64,000 nucleotides of DNA from Bacillota bacterium. Lineage in GTDB: Bacteria; Bacillota; Clostridia; Lachnospirales; Lachnospiraceae. The number at the start of each line of letters is the position of its first letter. The stretch's first letter is position 1. Below, in pieces: positions 44,815 through 54,490 of the stretch. The DNA is taken from positions 1 to 64,000 of the forward strand of contig JAEZZO010000016.1 in the NCBI GenBank assembly GCA_023418475.1. The letters are read 5' to 3'. The notes below the pieces were generated by a model. That model had not been told where the DNA came from. It did not search any database and saw nothing but the letters and a program-made list of their open reading frames with translations. A program made the position numbers and the translations under genes.

Positions 44815-46173
44815 ATGAAACTCTCAAACCAGAACAATATCTCAGATTATCTTAACAGAACCTTTTCCTGTGACTGTGGCAGGGAACATATTGTACCGAT
44901 TAAATATATACAAATCGCTGAGAATGCAATTTTATCTCTTCCGGAATTTATAAAGGATAACCATTTCCATAAATCTTTTTTTCTGTTTGATTTAACTACC
45001 TATTCTATCGCAGGAGATAAGATGCACCAGATTTTCAATCAGGCATCCCTGCCTTTCACTTATTACATTATCAATGATACCGAACCGGTACCTGACGAAA
45101 GGACTCTTGGAGAAATCCTGATTAGTTTTGATGCAAGCTGTGATCATATCATTGCGGTTGGCAGCGGAACCATGAATGATTTGAGCCGCTTCCTAAGTTA
45201 TAAGCTTAGACTCCCTTACATAATCTTTGCAACGGCTCCTTCCATGGACGGCTTTGCTTCCAATGTAGCACCTCTGATCGTAAACCATATGAAAACAACC
45301 TATGAAGCTCATACACCAACAGCTGTTATTGCGGACACCAATATATTAAAATCCGCCCCCTCCGGGATGATTGCCGCCGGCATCGGTGATATTCTGGGCA
45401 AATATACCTGTCTGTGCGAATGGGAGATCTCTCACCTTATAACGGGTGAATACCACTGCTCTTCCATCGAAGGGGTGGTAAGGGAATCCATCGAAACCGT
45501 TGAACACAGTATAGAGGACGCCTCTCAGAAAGAACCTACGGCAGTCAGCCGTATCATGGAGGGTCTGGTGTTGTCCGGAATCGCAATGAGTTTTGCCGGT
45601 AATTCCAGACCTGCCTCAGGCAGTGAGCATCATTTATCTCATTACTGGGAGATGATGTATCTGTTCCAGGGAAAAAAGCCTGTACTGCACGGAACAAAAG
45701 TTGGAATTGGAACGGTTGCGGTACTAAAAGCATTTGAACTATTACTGCAACAGGAACCGGATTTTCATAAGGCCCGCGAAAATGCAACTCATTTTTCCAA
45801 AAGAGATTGGGATGTCCAGATGCATGCAACTTATTTTGATGCCGCAGATTCTGTGATTCGACTGGAAAATGAAATCGGCAAAAATTCCGCTCAAAATGTA
45901 CAAACAAGACTTCAGAAACTCGAGGAAAACTGGTCAACGCTGAAAGATATCATAAGTACTTTGCCAACAGCCGATCACGTACGTTCTCTGCTTGTTTCTC
46001 TTTCCGCTCCAGACAGTCCAATGGCGGTCGGTATACAAAAGGATACCTTTATTAACAGTTTTCTGGTTGCCAAGGAGCTTAGAAACCGTTATGGCCTTTT
46101 ACAGATCCTATTTGATCTGGGACTGTCTAAGGATATAGCAGAGCAGGTCTGGGATTACTTTAACGAAAAATAA
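44815..46173 (+). CDS. sn-Glycerol-1-phosphate dehydrogenase (AraM/EgsA type)
   Basis: A 452-residue iron-dependent-alcohol-dehydrogenase-like protein that reduces dihydroxyacetone phosphate to glycerol 1-phosphate. It shows VGSGTMNDLSRF, TAPSMDGFASNVAPLI, AAGIGDILGK, GSEHHLSHYWEM and HGTKVGIGT, which include the nucleotide and metal-binding residues of AraM. ATG 44815 follows AAAGGCGG; the frame extends upstream without a site. A TGGTATAAT extended -10 lies at 44775-44783. The C-terminal 130 residues are longer than in archaeal EgsA. Annotation of the stereochemistry rests on homology to Bacillus AraM. Confidence 0.9.
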   Translation: MKLSNQNNISDYLNRTFSCDCGREHIVPIKYIQIAENAILSLPEFIKDNHFHKSFFLFDLTTYSIAGDKMHQIFNQASLPFTYYIINDTEPVPDERTLGEILISFDASCDHIIAVGSGTMNDLSRFLSYKLRLPYIIFATAPSMDGFASNVAPLIVNHMKTTYEAHTPTAVIADTNILKSAPSGMIAAGIGDILGKYTCLCEWEISHLITGEYHCSSIEGVVRESIETVEHSIEDASQKEPTAVSRIMEGLVLSGIAMSFAGNSRPASGSEHHLSHYWEMMYLFQGKKPVLHGTKVGIGTVAVLKAFELLLQQEPDFHKARENATHFSKRDWDVQMHATYFDAADSVIRLENEIGKNSAQNVQTRLQKLEENWSTLKDIISTLPTADHVRSLLVSLSAPDSPMAVGIQKDTFINSFLVAKELRNRYGLLQILFDLGLSKDIAEQVWDYFNEK

Positions 46174-46182
46174 GAAATCCGG

Positions 46183-46220
46183 CCGGAAAATCATTCGTAT
46201 GGTTTTCCGGTATTTTTTCT
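46183..46220 (+). terminator. Terminator after the AraM-type gene
   Basis: CCGGAAAA (46183-46190) and TTTTCCGG (46203-46210) form an 8-bp stem followed by TATTTTTTCTCTT. It also separates the convergent histidine kinase gene. Confidence 0.85.
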
Positions 46221-46221
46221 C

Positions 46222-47703
46222 TTAGACATCTTCTTTTGATTTAGTCTTTATTGATAACCAGAATTCAACACCGTCCTCAAGGTTATATACACCGTATTTT
46301 CCATGATGTGCATTCATGATCGAACGAACAATATATAGCCCCAGTCCGATGTTATTTTCTGCTGTCCTGGTTCTTGATTGATCTTCCCGGAAGAAGCTGT
46401 TCCAGATTTTCTCCAGATTTACATCTGCTATATTCTTTCCCTCGTTATATACAGATATCACCACTTCATCTTTTTTCTGTTTGGCATTAATCCGGATTCT
46501 ATGACCTTGTTCGGTATAGTTTATTGCATTGGAAATATAGTTATTGATTGCCTCTTCCATATACAGAGGATCAACCATCACCTCCTTGCAGTCATCAACC
46601 ATACATTCACTGATAATTCCCTTCTTTTCCATTAATATGCTGTTTTTACGATAAATCTGCTTCACCAGACCTGACAGATCAGTTGCTTGCATATCAATAT
46701 CAGCAAGCCGGTTTTCCATATTAGTGAGATTTAGCAGGTTTTTGATCAAAAGGTCCATTTTTACCGCTTCATCCAGTATCGTTTCATAGTAATAGGTTCT
46801 GTCAATGCCAGGAACATCCTGACTGAGCATTTCAGTATATCCGGACAAAATAGCAAGCGGTGTTTTCAGCTCATGTGATACATTCGCGATGAACTCCACT
46901 CTTTGCTCGTCAATCTTATTCATGTATTCAATATCATTGGTTAATTTCTGATTTGCTTCCTGAAGGTGAAGTATATTTTCCTCCAGCCGCTCAGACATTT
47001 TATTAATGTTATGTGCCAGACTGCCGATTTCATCCTTTTTCCCATAATCCCTGGCATGTACTGTAAAATCCAGCTCCGATATTTTAAGGGCTACCATGTT
47101 AATGTTTTCAATGGGCTTAGTAAACTGTCTTGCTATAAAATACACGGTAAACACTCCCACTATTACCGCAAAGGTTGCTATATACAAGAGAAACAGATTG
47201 GTACTTCTCATATCAGCACTAATGGATTTCACAGAAAGTCTTAATACCAGATAATAAGTGTTATTTCCTTGCACAATCTTACTAAGCAGCCGAATTCTAT
47301 CCCCATCCCTCCAATTTGTTTTTACTATGGTAGGCTTGTCCGCCTTATAATATGAATCAGGATATCTGTTGAAGTCAAAATCCATCCTGTAGAAACCCGG
47401 ATTCTGATCCGGCGGCTGCATGGGCACAACTTTATTGGTATAAATTATTTTTCTGTTTTCGTCCGATACAATAATCTCAAGATTGTTATTGATATCCATA
47501 CTTCTAAGCAGAAGCAAAATATTTTCATTACTTGAATCAGCCATTCTATGTATTTGATTATTCACATCCTTCATCATCTTTGTTTTCTGATATACATAAT
47601 ATTTTCCGGAAAGCAGAAAATTAGCTGCAATCTGAACAATAAATACGAATAACAATATTCCACAGATTGTTAAGGTAAGTCTTGTTTTTATTGATTTGAA
47701 CAT
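46222..47703 (-). CDS. HAMP-domain sensor histidine kinase
   Basis: A 493-residue membrane kinase. Membrane segments at about 10-30 and 168-191 enclose an extracytoplasmic sensor of about 135 residues. HAMP follows (about 190-245, QFTKPIENINMVALKISELD), then the phosphorylated H277 in VEFIANVSHELKTPLA, N-box NYISNAINYTEQG, and GLGLYIVRSIMNAHHG. It overlaps its response regulator by 16 bp, so the pair is co-translated. The stimulus is unknown. It ends facing the AraM-type gene. Confidence 0.95.
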   Translation of the reverse strand: MFKSIKTRLTLTICGILLFVFIVQIAANFLLSGKYYVYQKTKMMKDVNNQIHRMADSSNENILLLLRSMDINNNLEIIVSDENRKIIYTNKVVPMQPPDQNPGFYRMDFDFNRYPDSYYKADKPTIVKTNWRDGDRIRLLSKIVQGNNTYYLVLRLSVKSISADMRSTNLFLLYIATFAVIVGVFTVYFIARQFTKPIENINMVALKISELDFTVHARDYGKKDEIGSLAHNINKMSERLEENILHLQEANQKLTNDIEYMNKIDEQRVEFIANVSHELKTPLAILSGYTEMLSQDVPGIDRTYYYETILDEAVKMDLLIKNLLNLTNMENRLADIDMQATDLSGLVKQIYRKNSILMEKKGIISECMVDDCKEVMVDPLYMEEAINNYISNAINYTEQGHRIRINAKQKKDEVVISVYNEGKNIADVNLEKIWNSFFREDQSRTRTAENNIGLGLYIVRSIMNAHHGKYGVYNLEDGVEFWLSIKTKSKEDV

Positions 47704-48374
47704 GCATTTACCTCAAAGCGATATCCTCTTCCATGTATGGTTTGAATATAGTCGGTTCCTATCTTAGATCGTAACTGTTTGACATGTGTATCAACTGTTC
47801 TCCCATCACCTATGTAATCATAATTCCACACTTCATTTAGAATTTTCTCTCTGGACAATACGATTGCTGCATTCCCCGCCATATATAGAAGGAGGTCATA
47901 TTCCTTCGGGGTTAAATAAATTCTTTTATTCCTAAGCTTAACTATCATACCTGTTTTATCAATGATGATATCTCCGATGGTAATTAAATCACTTTCATTA
48001 CTTTTACAGCGGCTTAAAACCGCTTCCATATGAGCCAGTAGAATAACAGGTGAAAAAGGTTTCATGATGTAGTCATCCGCACCATGCTTAAAACCATATA
48101 GCTGATCATACTCCTGACTTTTTGCAGTAAGCATAATAACTGGTACCTGTGATATATCTCTGATTTCCGCCAATACCTCGAAACCATCCTTGTAAGGCAT
48201 CATAATATCGAGCAATATCAGATCTATCCTATGATTGTCGGAATAATAGATCTCCATGGCCTTAATCCCGTCTTCCGCTTCCAGCACCGTATAATTACAG
48301 CTTGTCAGATAATCCTTTACCATTCTTCGAATTCTTGCTTCATCCTCTGCAAGCAGTATCGTTGCTTTATTCAT
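47688..48374 (-). CDS. OmpR/PhoB-family response regulator
   Basis: A 228-residue two-domain regulator. The receiver (1-120) has the acidic pair ED at 10-11, phospho-acceptor D56 in LILLDIMMPYKDGF and the lysine in DDYIMKPFSP. The winged-helix domain (about 130-228) shows YLTPKEYDLLLYMAGN and TVDTHVKQLRSKIG. AAGGTAGGA precedes the ATG. Three direct AATTGTG repeats with an 11-bp period lie about 110-140 nt upstream, a typical binding site for this family, pointing to autoregulation. Confidence 0.96.
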   Translation of the reverse strand: MNKATILLAEDEARIRRMVKDYLTSCNYTVLEAEDGIKAMEIYYSDNHRIDLILLDIMMPYKDGFEVLAEIRDISQVPVIMLTAKSQEYDQLYGFKHGADDYIMKPFSPVILLAHMEAVLSRCKSNESDLITIGDIIIDKTGMIVKLRNKRIYLTPKEYDLLLYMAGNAAIVLSREKILNEVWNYDYIGDGRTVDTHVKQLRSKIGTDYIQTIHGRGYRFEVNACSNQ

Positions 48375-48483
48375 ATAATCCTACCTTCTTTCCGATATGA
48401 TACGTATCCATACTATTTGTTGAAGAAACAGCTTACCTGCATTGTACCAGCCTAAGTATATTTTACCTTAATATATGTGATAG

Positions 48484-48512
48484 AATTGTGATACAATTGT
48501 GTTGTAATTGTG
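48484..48512. promoter_or_regulatory. Three direct AATTGTG repeats, likely OmpR-family binding site
   Basis: AATTGTG at 48484-48490, 48495-48501 and 48506-48512, spaced by exactly 11 bp. PhoB/OmpR-type winged-helix regulators bind tandem direct repeats with this period. The array lies upstream of the response regulator gene starting at 48374. Confidence 0.6.
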
Positions 48513-48640
48513 ATGGAGTAAATATTTATTGATATTTGTATTGTGCAGAATACCAAGTCTTATGATATCTTACCTTCCATAATCAGTATGGAATCGTTAA
48601 AACTTTGGAAAGTACGCTTAGAGAACTTTCTCTTGTCATG

Positions 48641-48688
48641 AATAAAAACCCGGACGGCGATATATTTGATCGTCTTCCGGGTTTTATT
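48641..48688. terminator. Bidirectional terminator after the alpha-xylosidase gene
   Basis: AATAAAAACCCGGA (48641-48654) pairs with TCCGGGTTTTATT (48676-48688), with inner GGCGA/TCGTC pairing. T-tracts flank it on both strands (GGGTTTTTATT on minus). Confidence 0.85.
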
Positions 48689-48824
48689 TGACATCAATTA
48701 TTCATGAAGCCGCTACTGTTCACAGGCTAGTCAAATTCCGAGCTGCGTATCTGATAAATGCTTCCGAAAAAGCAATATTTGCAGTTAGAATGTAATTCAA
48801 TCCTATTCTTTCGCGTACCAAATA

Positions 48825-51170
48825 CTATTTCAAATAGATAACTGTATTGCCGCCATGCTTTGGTTTTATTACAGTCTCATTTTCATTAGTGTAATAACTG
48901 CCGTTTTCTATTTCTGCAATATTCGTTACATTAATTAATCTTAATTCAAAATCTTTAACTGCTTTTGCCTGCATAGTAATCACAGAATTACTCTTAATTA
49001 TCTGTACTTCCAACTCTGGTTCTGCTTTTTGATTATATACTACTGTAGATGCCGGGACATTTTCCTGTAATTCATAAACCTTAAGCACTGCCTGATCAGA
49101 ATAATCATAGACCGCATTATCATCCTTTGCTCCGACTGCTATGATACTTCCTTCTTTCACATACAGAGGAATATCCTGATAATCAATGTGCTCCTTGTAC
49201 CAACGGTTACCGGCTTTCGTCTCTCCGGTAAAATAATTCGTCCATTTTCCCTCCGGCAGATAATACTGTGCGATACCCTGATCATTAAAAATTGGTGCAA
49301 CCAACAGAGAATCACCTAGAATATATTGTTTATCTAAGTAAGCACAGGTAGGATCCTCTGTATATTCCATTACCATGCTTCTCATGGAAGGAATACCGGT
49401 TCTTGCTGTTTCAACCGCATTTCGGAAGAGATATGGCATCAGAGATGCTTTTAGTTTTGTGAAGTACTTTACTACCGCAACTGCTTCCTCATCATAAGCC
49501 CATGGAACCCGGTAGGAAGAACTGCCATGCAGGCGGGAATGGGTTGATAATAATCCGAATGCACACCAGCGCTTATAAACATCCGGTGTAGAGGTACTCT
49601 CAAAGCCGCCGATATCATGACTCCAAAAGCCAAAGCCGGACATTGTAAGGGAAAGTCCCCCCCGTAAGCTTTCTGCCATCGATTCATAATCTGACCAGCA
49701 GTCACCGCCCCAGTGTACCGGGAACTTTTGTCCGCCTACCGTTGCACTTCTTGCAAATAAAACTGCCTCACCCTTGCCTCGTTTCCTCTCCAGCAGCTCG
49801 AATACGGTTTTATTATAAAGATAGGTATAGTAATTATGCATTTTCATGGGATCAGATCCATCATAATATATAGCATCCGTTGGTATTCTTTCTCCAAAAT
49901 CCGTTTTAAAACAGTCAACTCCTATCGCAAGAAGAGCTTCCAGCTTCGAGGAGTACCATTCACAGGCCTTTGGATTCGTAAAATCTACAATAGCCATTCC
50001 AGGTTGCCACATATCCCATTGCCAAACGTCCCCGTTCGGACGTTTTACAAAATATCCTCCTTCGACTCCCTCAGCAAACATCGGCGATTCCTGTGCAATA
50101 TAGCTATTAATCCAGACACAAATTTTAAGACCCTTAGCCTTCAGACGCCGCAGCATCCCTTCCGGATCAGGAAACACTCTAGAATCCCAGATAAAATCAC
50201 ACCAGTGAAAATCCTTCATCCAGAAACAATCAAAATGAAATACCTTTAACGCAATCCCACGGTCCAACATACCATCGACAAAGCTATTCACAGTAGCCTC
50301 GTCATAATTGGTCGTAAAGGATGTAGACAGCCATAGCCCAAAGGTCCAGGCTGCAGGCAGGGATGGTTTGCCGGTCAGGTCGGTATAACGACAAAGCACA
50401 TCTTTCATGGAGGGTCCATTTATAATAAAATAGTCAAGCTCCTCACCCGGTACGGAAAACTGTACCTTTTTGACCATTTCGGAACTGATTTCAAAAGAAA
50501 CCTTCTCCGGATGATTAACAAATACACCATATCCTTTATTCGACAGATAAAATGGTATGTTTTTGTACGACTGGTCTGTTGAAGTACCTCCGTCCTCATT
50601 CCAAATTGTAACAGTCTGTCCATTTTTCACGAAAGGGGTAAAGCGTTCTCCCAGACCATAGATTAATTCGCCTACTGACAAGGAGAGACGTTCTCTCATA
50701 TAAGTATCATGCTCTTTCCCGTCATCATAGGCCAAACCTCTCCAATCGGTTTTTACATAAGCCAGATCACGCCAACCACTGTCCGTAATTTTCTCATTGT
50801 TTCGGAAGTAGGTCATTTTCCAGTTCACCTTATTAATTTCCAGACGCAAGCTTCCGCTTATTACGATGAGTAAATCTTCCTGCTCCTCTATCTGAATATT
50901 TTGATCATTCTCAACCATTATCTCAAAGTTAGGATATTTCTTCTTCACACCTAAATAGTGGCTTGTTCTGATTCTCAACACCTCCGGGGCAGGGGAAGAA
51001 ATCCGCAGGGTCAGATTGACACCACCCAGCGTATCTCCGCGATGATTAATTTTGTGCGTCGGAGCGCAGATCGTAAGCTGCTGCTCTTCCTTTTTCGTAA
51101 AATATACCTCAGCCGGAGAAAATACTTCCGTTCCTTCTTGCTGCATCCAGCATCCATTACTAAATCTCAT
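48825..51170 (-). CDS. yicI: Alpha-xylosidase, glycoside hydrolase family 31
   Basis: A 781-residue cytoplasmic GH31 enzyme, close in length to E. coli YicI (772). The nucleophile is D424 in DCFKTDFGERIPTDA and the acid/base is D490 in VHWGGDCWSDYESM. The YicI-type insert GSDPMKMHNYY is present, which favours alpha-xylosides (xyloglucan oligosaccharides) over alpha-glucosides. No signal peptide is seen. GAGG lies 6-7 nt before the ATG. It is not clustered with transporters here. Confidence 0.93.
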   Translation of the reverse strand: MRFSNGCWMQQEGTEVFSPAEVYFTKKEEQQLTICAPTHKINHRGDTLGGVNLTLRISSPAPEVLRIRTSHYLGVKKKYPNFEIMVENDQNIQIEEQEDLLIVISGSLRLEINKVNWKMTYFRNNEKITDSGWRDLAYVKTDWRGLAYDDGKEHDTYMRERLSLSVGELIYGLGERFTPFVKNGQTVTIWNEDGGTSTDQSYKNIPFYLSNKGYGVFVNHPEKVSFEISSEMVKKVQFSVPGEELDYFIINGPSMKDVLCRYTDLTGKPSLPAAWTFGLWLSTSFTTNYDEATVNSFVDGMLDRGIALKVFHFDCFWMKDFHWCDFIWDSRVFPDPEGMLRRLKAKGLKICVWINSYIAQESPMFAEGVEGGYFVKRPNGDVWQWDMWQPGMAIVDFTNPKACEWYSSKLEALLAIGVDCFKTDFGERIPTDAIYYDGSDPMKMHNYYTYLYNKTVFELLERKRGKGEAVLFARSATVGGQKFPVHWGGDCWSDYESMAESLRGGLSLTMSGFGFWSHDIGGFESTSTPDVYKRWCAFGLLSTHSRLHGSSSYRVPWAYDEEAVAVVKYFTKLKASLMPYLFRNAVETARTGIPSMRSMVMEYTEDPTCAYLDKQYILGDSLLVAPIFNDQGIAQYYLPEGKWTNYFTGETKAGNRWYKEHIDYQDIPLYVKEGSIIAVGAKDDNAVYDYSDQAVLKVYELQENVPASTVVYNQKAEPELEVQIIKSNSVITMQAKAVKDFELRLINVTNIAEIENGSYYTNENETVIKPKHGGNTVIYLK

Positions 51171-51577
51171 GTTTTACCTCATTTCATAGATTTTTTATCC
51201 AAAACACATTGAAATAGCCGCATATGTAATGCTTATGATAAAAATTTCAACGATAATTTTATTCCTGAAAATTATTATAACAATGATTTACATAGATAAA
51301 AATGTACTATTTTTGCATTGAAATGGCTTATTTTCTAATTTCATATAAATTCCACAGAGTCATTTTCACTATAGCGGCAATTTATTCATAAAGGAAATTA
51401 GATTTGCTGCAAATTGAAAAAATCATGTATCTCATTCTGATTTAGTTTTGTAAATCTGATATTCAAAATAAAAATTTAACTTGGTTTGGATTATTTCCCC
51501 ATATTTATGGTACACTTTTATTATCTATACAATTAGGACATTATCAGGAAAATTCTACAGGAGGTATTATATAGAAC
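51171..51577. other. Divergent intergenic region
   Basis: A 407-bp AT-rich gap between two genes that point away from each other, so it should contain two promoters. No clear consensus pair or operator stands out. A GGTACACTT/TATC stretch near 51510-51530 could be the -10 region of the NagZ-like gene. Confidence 0.4.
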
Positions 51578-52870
51578 ATGCATAATTTCAAAACTTTTCT
51601 TCTGATTTTTCTATTACTCGTCATCAGTGGCTGCAGCTTTCAGACAGATCACGTAAAGAAATCCCCGGCTGCTTCCACCCCCGCTCCAGCCGGAAATTCT
51701 GCTGTTAATACACCCGGACTGCCCTCCCCGACTAATCAGGCAGCTTTATCCTTAACTGTTATACCATCAACGGCACCCTCTGCTGCAGCTGCAGCATCCT
51801 CCTCCATATCCCAATCAATTGCTCCTGCTCCCACCGGGATTGCTTCCAGCATCAATGGCCCGGAAGGTATCATTCTGGATATACTGAGACATATGTCCCT
51901 GGATGAAAAGGTCGGACAGATGTTTTTTGTTCGCTGTAATCAAGACAGTGCTGCTTTGGATATCAAGAAATACAAAATGGGTGGTTTCATTCTTTTCTCC
52001 AATGATTTCAAAGGCAAAACAAAAAAAGAGGTAACGTCAACCTTTGCTGCTTATCAAAAACTTTCAAAAATTCCTCTGTTAATCGGAGTGGATGAAGAAG
52101 GTGGCATTGTTAACCGTATCAGCAAATATCCGGCATTTCGCACCGCTGCTTTTCAATCCCCCCAAAAACTCTACCGGTTGGGCGGGTATCCTCTCCTGAA
52201 AGCTGATACGATTGACAAGGCCAATTTCCTAAAAAGCTTGGGAATCAATGTCAATCTGGCTCCGGTCAGTGATGTTTCTATAAAATCAACAGATTTTATC
52301 TACCCCCGCTCCTTCGGAAAAAATGCAAAAGAGACTTCTCTTTATGTAAAAACAGTAGTAACTGCTATGAAAGCTGCAGGTATCGGAAGTACCTTGAAGC
52401 ATTTTCCGGGGTATGGTAACAATAAAGATACTCATACCGGTTCAGCCATTGATACCAGAAAAATAAGCGTTTTTGAAAAAAGTGATTTTTTACCTTTTCG
52501 AGCTGGAATTGCTGCCGGAGCAGACAGCATCCTGGTTTCCCATAATATAGTTACCTGCATGGACAAACATCATCCTGCCTCCCTTTCCGCTCCGGTGCAT
52601 TCCTTACTGAGAAAAAGTCTCGGTTTTACCGGTGTAATTATGACTGATGACTTAAGTATGGATGCGATAACAGAATTTGCCGGTAAGGAAAAGGCTGCTG
52701 TTCTGGCTGTTACTGCCGGTAATGATCTGATTATTTCATCAAATTGCAGTATTCAACTGCCTGCTGTGATAGAGGCTGTAAAAAGTAAAAAAATTAGCGA
52801 AGAGCGTATCAATCTTTCTGTAAAGCGAATTCTATTGTGGAAGCTCTCTCTTGGTTTAATCAAGAAGTAA
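51578..52870 (+). CDS. NagZ-like beta-N-acetylhexosaminidase lipoprotein, GH3
   Basis: A 430-residue lipoprotein. Signal peptide with lipobox ISGC, lipidated C19; then a Ser/Ala/Pro-rich linker (about 25-95); then a GH3 catalytic domain (about 98-430). Family motifs: DEEGGIVNRI, APVSDV, KHFPGYGNNKDTHTGSAID (the Asp-His dyad of NagZ-type GH3, with Tyr replacing a usual His in PGHG), and nucleophile aspartate in IMTDDLSMDAI. It is expected on the outer face of the membrane, releasing GlcNAc from peptidoglycan fragments. AGGAGG lies about 13 nt before the ATG, rather far. Confidence 0.92.
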   Translation: MHNFKTFLLIFLLLVISGCSFQTDHVKKSPAASTPAPAGNSAVNTPGLPSPTNQAALSLTVIPSTAPSAAAAASSSISQSIAPAPTGIASSINGPEGIILDILRHMSLDEKVGQMFFVRCNQDSAALDIKKYKMGGFILFSNDFKGKTKKEVTSTFAAYQKLSKIPLLIGVDEEGGIVNRISKYPAFRTAAFQSPQKLYRLGGYPLLKADTIDKANFLKSLGINVNLAPVSDVSIKSTDFIYPRSFGKNAKETSLYVKTVVTAMKAAGIGSTLKHFPGYGNNKDTHTGSAIDTRKISVFEKSDFLPFRAGIAAGADSILVSHNIVTCMDKHHPASLSAPVHSLLRKSLGFTGVIMTDDLSMDAITEFAGKEKAAVLAVTAGNDLIISSNCSIQLPAVIEAVKSKKISEERINLSVKRILLWKLSLGLIKK

Positions 52871-52992
52871 AGTTATACGTGAAGAAGCCTTCCCTTCACG
52901 CTTCTCGAACTATCCTTTGTTTTTCATTATAAATGGGACCGAATAATCCTGCCGGATCTTTCAGTCCCATCGGTATTTGTACCTGTTCCTTC

Positions 52993-53943
52993 TTATTCGA
53001 CAATTTCAAATCCACCGTTTATTCCAATACCCTCATAAAGGATGTTACCGGCACGGTCCGAAAACCTAATTTTAACAACTGCATCAAGTGTTTCTGTAAT
53101 ACCTCTGCACATCTGGCCGCCTATGGGGGCCTTAAGCGTGCCGCCTTTTTTATAAGTAATAATGGTTTCCAATCGAAAACGACAGTCACGGAAGGTTATC
53201 TTCACTCTATTTTCACTGCTTAATATTCTGCTGATCCATGAACCATTATAGCTTGTAAATGTAAATATTCGTTCTTTGTAACGAAAAATTGATAAGAATC
53301 CGGTGAAACAACTGCCCAGGAAGGGTATTTTTGCTACACTTAAAAATAGTGATACATCATCCGGCTGAAAATGATTTGATTGGTACCATACCCAGGATTT
53401 CGGCATAGAGGATCCCCAGTTTTTCTCAATATAACCAATTCCGTTTGTAAAATCAACATTATTACCGCATATCTTCAATTGACCGGTGATTTCATGCTTA
53501 ATACTGATAATTTCATGATAACATTCCATAAAAGGAATATATAGAAACGCTCCCATAATCCCTGGTTTGATTACGGATGTCGGATATTCCATGATATTAC
53601 AGAAGGATAAATCACCTTGAAGACAGATATATTTCCCCATCAGGTTAAGCCGTACTCTGTTTTTAGAAAAATAGTTTTCTCCAATCATAATTTCAAATTT
53701 ATTTTCATTAAAACTAAATTCACTGATATTAAAATGAAAGTAACTAACCTGGTTTTTATAATCAAGTATTTGAATAAATGCATGTACATCCCACTCTCCG
53801 ATAGATACCCCAGGTATTATGGCATAGGTATGTTCTTGTGCACCGTCTGTTATTCGATAATACCAGCCTTCAAAATATTTTTCTCTTTTATTTTTCCCTT
53901 GAAAAATTGCTGGATTGAAGCGTTTTTTAATTGGATACATCAT
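52993..53943 (-). CDS. Tocopherol-cyclase-like family protein
   Basis: A 316-residue beta-rich protein with the family pattern: KYFEGWYYRITDGAQEHTYA, IIPGVS, HAFIQILD, GYIEKNWGSSMPKSWVWYQS and a C-terminal PIGGQMCRGI segment. This matches the tocopherol cyclase/CrtC-like lipocalin superfamily domain found in some Firmicutes, where tocopherol is not made; the substrate is unknown. AAGGA lies upstream of the double ATG. The next gene upstream (53974) is on the same strand 30 nt away, so the two likely form an operon. Confidence 0.82.
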   Translation of the reverse strand: MMYPIKKRFNPAIFQGKNKREKYFEGWYYRITDGAQEHTYAIIPGVSIGEWDVHAFIQILDYKNQVSYFHFNISEFSFNENKFEIMIGENYFSKNRVRLNLMGKYICLQGDLSFCNIMEYPTSVIKPGIMGAFLYIPFMECYHEIISIKHEITGQLKICGNNVDFTNGIGYIEKNWGSSMPKSWVWYQSNHFQPDDVSLFLSVAKIPFLGSCFTGFLSIFRYKERIFTFTSYNGSWISRILSSENRVKITFRDCRFRLETIITYKKGGTLKAPIGGQMCRGITETLDAVVKIRFSDRAGNILYEGIGINGGFEIVE

Positions 53944-53973
53944 ATATTTTCCTTTTCTTGCATTTCTTTTTTA

Positions 53974-54429
53974 TTATTTTTCAGCTTTTGCTAGCGCATC
54001 CTCCGCATTTGGAGTATCCCCTGCAAAATCACCTCGAAAGATCTTTAATGCCGTCTTCTCCGCGTTGATTTCTTCTGCCGTTCTAACACCCCATTTACGA
54101 ATAAATGGCAACGGAGGACACCAGCCCTGCAGTGCATGCTGCAGCATAAATACACCTGCTGTGCCTGTGAGTAAGAACCATATTTTACTTGTTTTGACGC
54201 CGAGATAAGAGCTTAAAAGAACTAAAAGTGAGGCATTTACTTCCAATACACGTTCGGTATCCCATTCCTGAGTTAAAATACCAATCCGTTCAGTAATATC
54301 TGCTTCATTCACGTTCTTATACAAATTAAGACTTCGGATCGTCTGGTTTCTTATATCCGTGTTGACTTGCGGATCCGTTCGCAGACATACTTTTTTTGAA
54401 GTTGGAGGGAATATATTCTTTTTTTTCAC
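53974..54429 (-). CDS. Small membrane protein with DUF2892/YgaP-like segment
   Basis: A 151-residue protein. A short N-terminal part is polar; residues about 65-105 (RVLEVNASLLVLLSSYLGVK, IWFLLTGTAGVFMLQHALQG) form two membrane helices, followed by CPPLPFIRKWGVRTAEEINAEKTALKIFRGDF, a tail known in DUF2892-type proteins. The start is GTG at 54429 with a GGTGAT site. Function unknown; it is probably co-transcribed with the tocopherol-cyclase-like gene. Confidence 0.72.
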   Translation of the reverse strand: MKKKNIFPPTSKKVCLRTDPQVNTDIRNQTIRSLNLYKNVNEADITERIGILTQEWDTERVLEVNASLLVLLSSYLGVKTSKIWFLLTGTAGVFMLQHALQGWCPPLPFIRKWGVRTAEEINAEKTALKIFRGDFAGDTPNAEDALAKAEK

Positions 54430-54490
54430 ATTATCACCACTTTCTTAGTTTAAAATTAGTTAGGTATTTTCGAAACACAAGAATTATATT

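Larger units (their letters stand above)
48375..48824. other. Divergent/terminal intergenic region between the response regulator and alpha-xylosidase genes
   Basis: A 450-bp gap. It holds the regulator's control region with AATTGTG repeats at 48484-48512 and a bidirectional terminator at 48641-48688 behind the alpha-xylosidase gene. The stretch between them shows no other structure. Confidence 0.5.
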
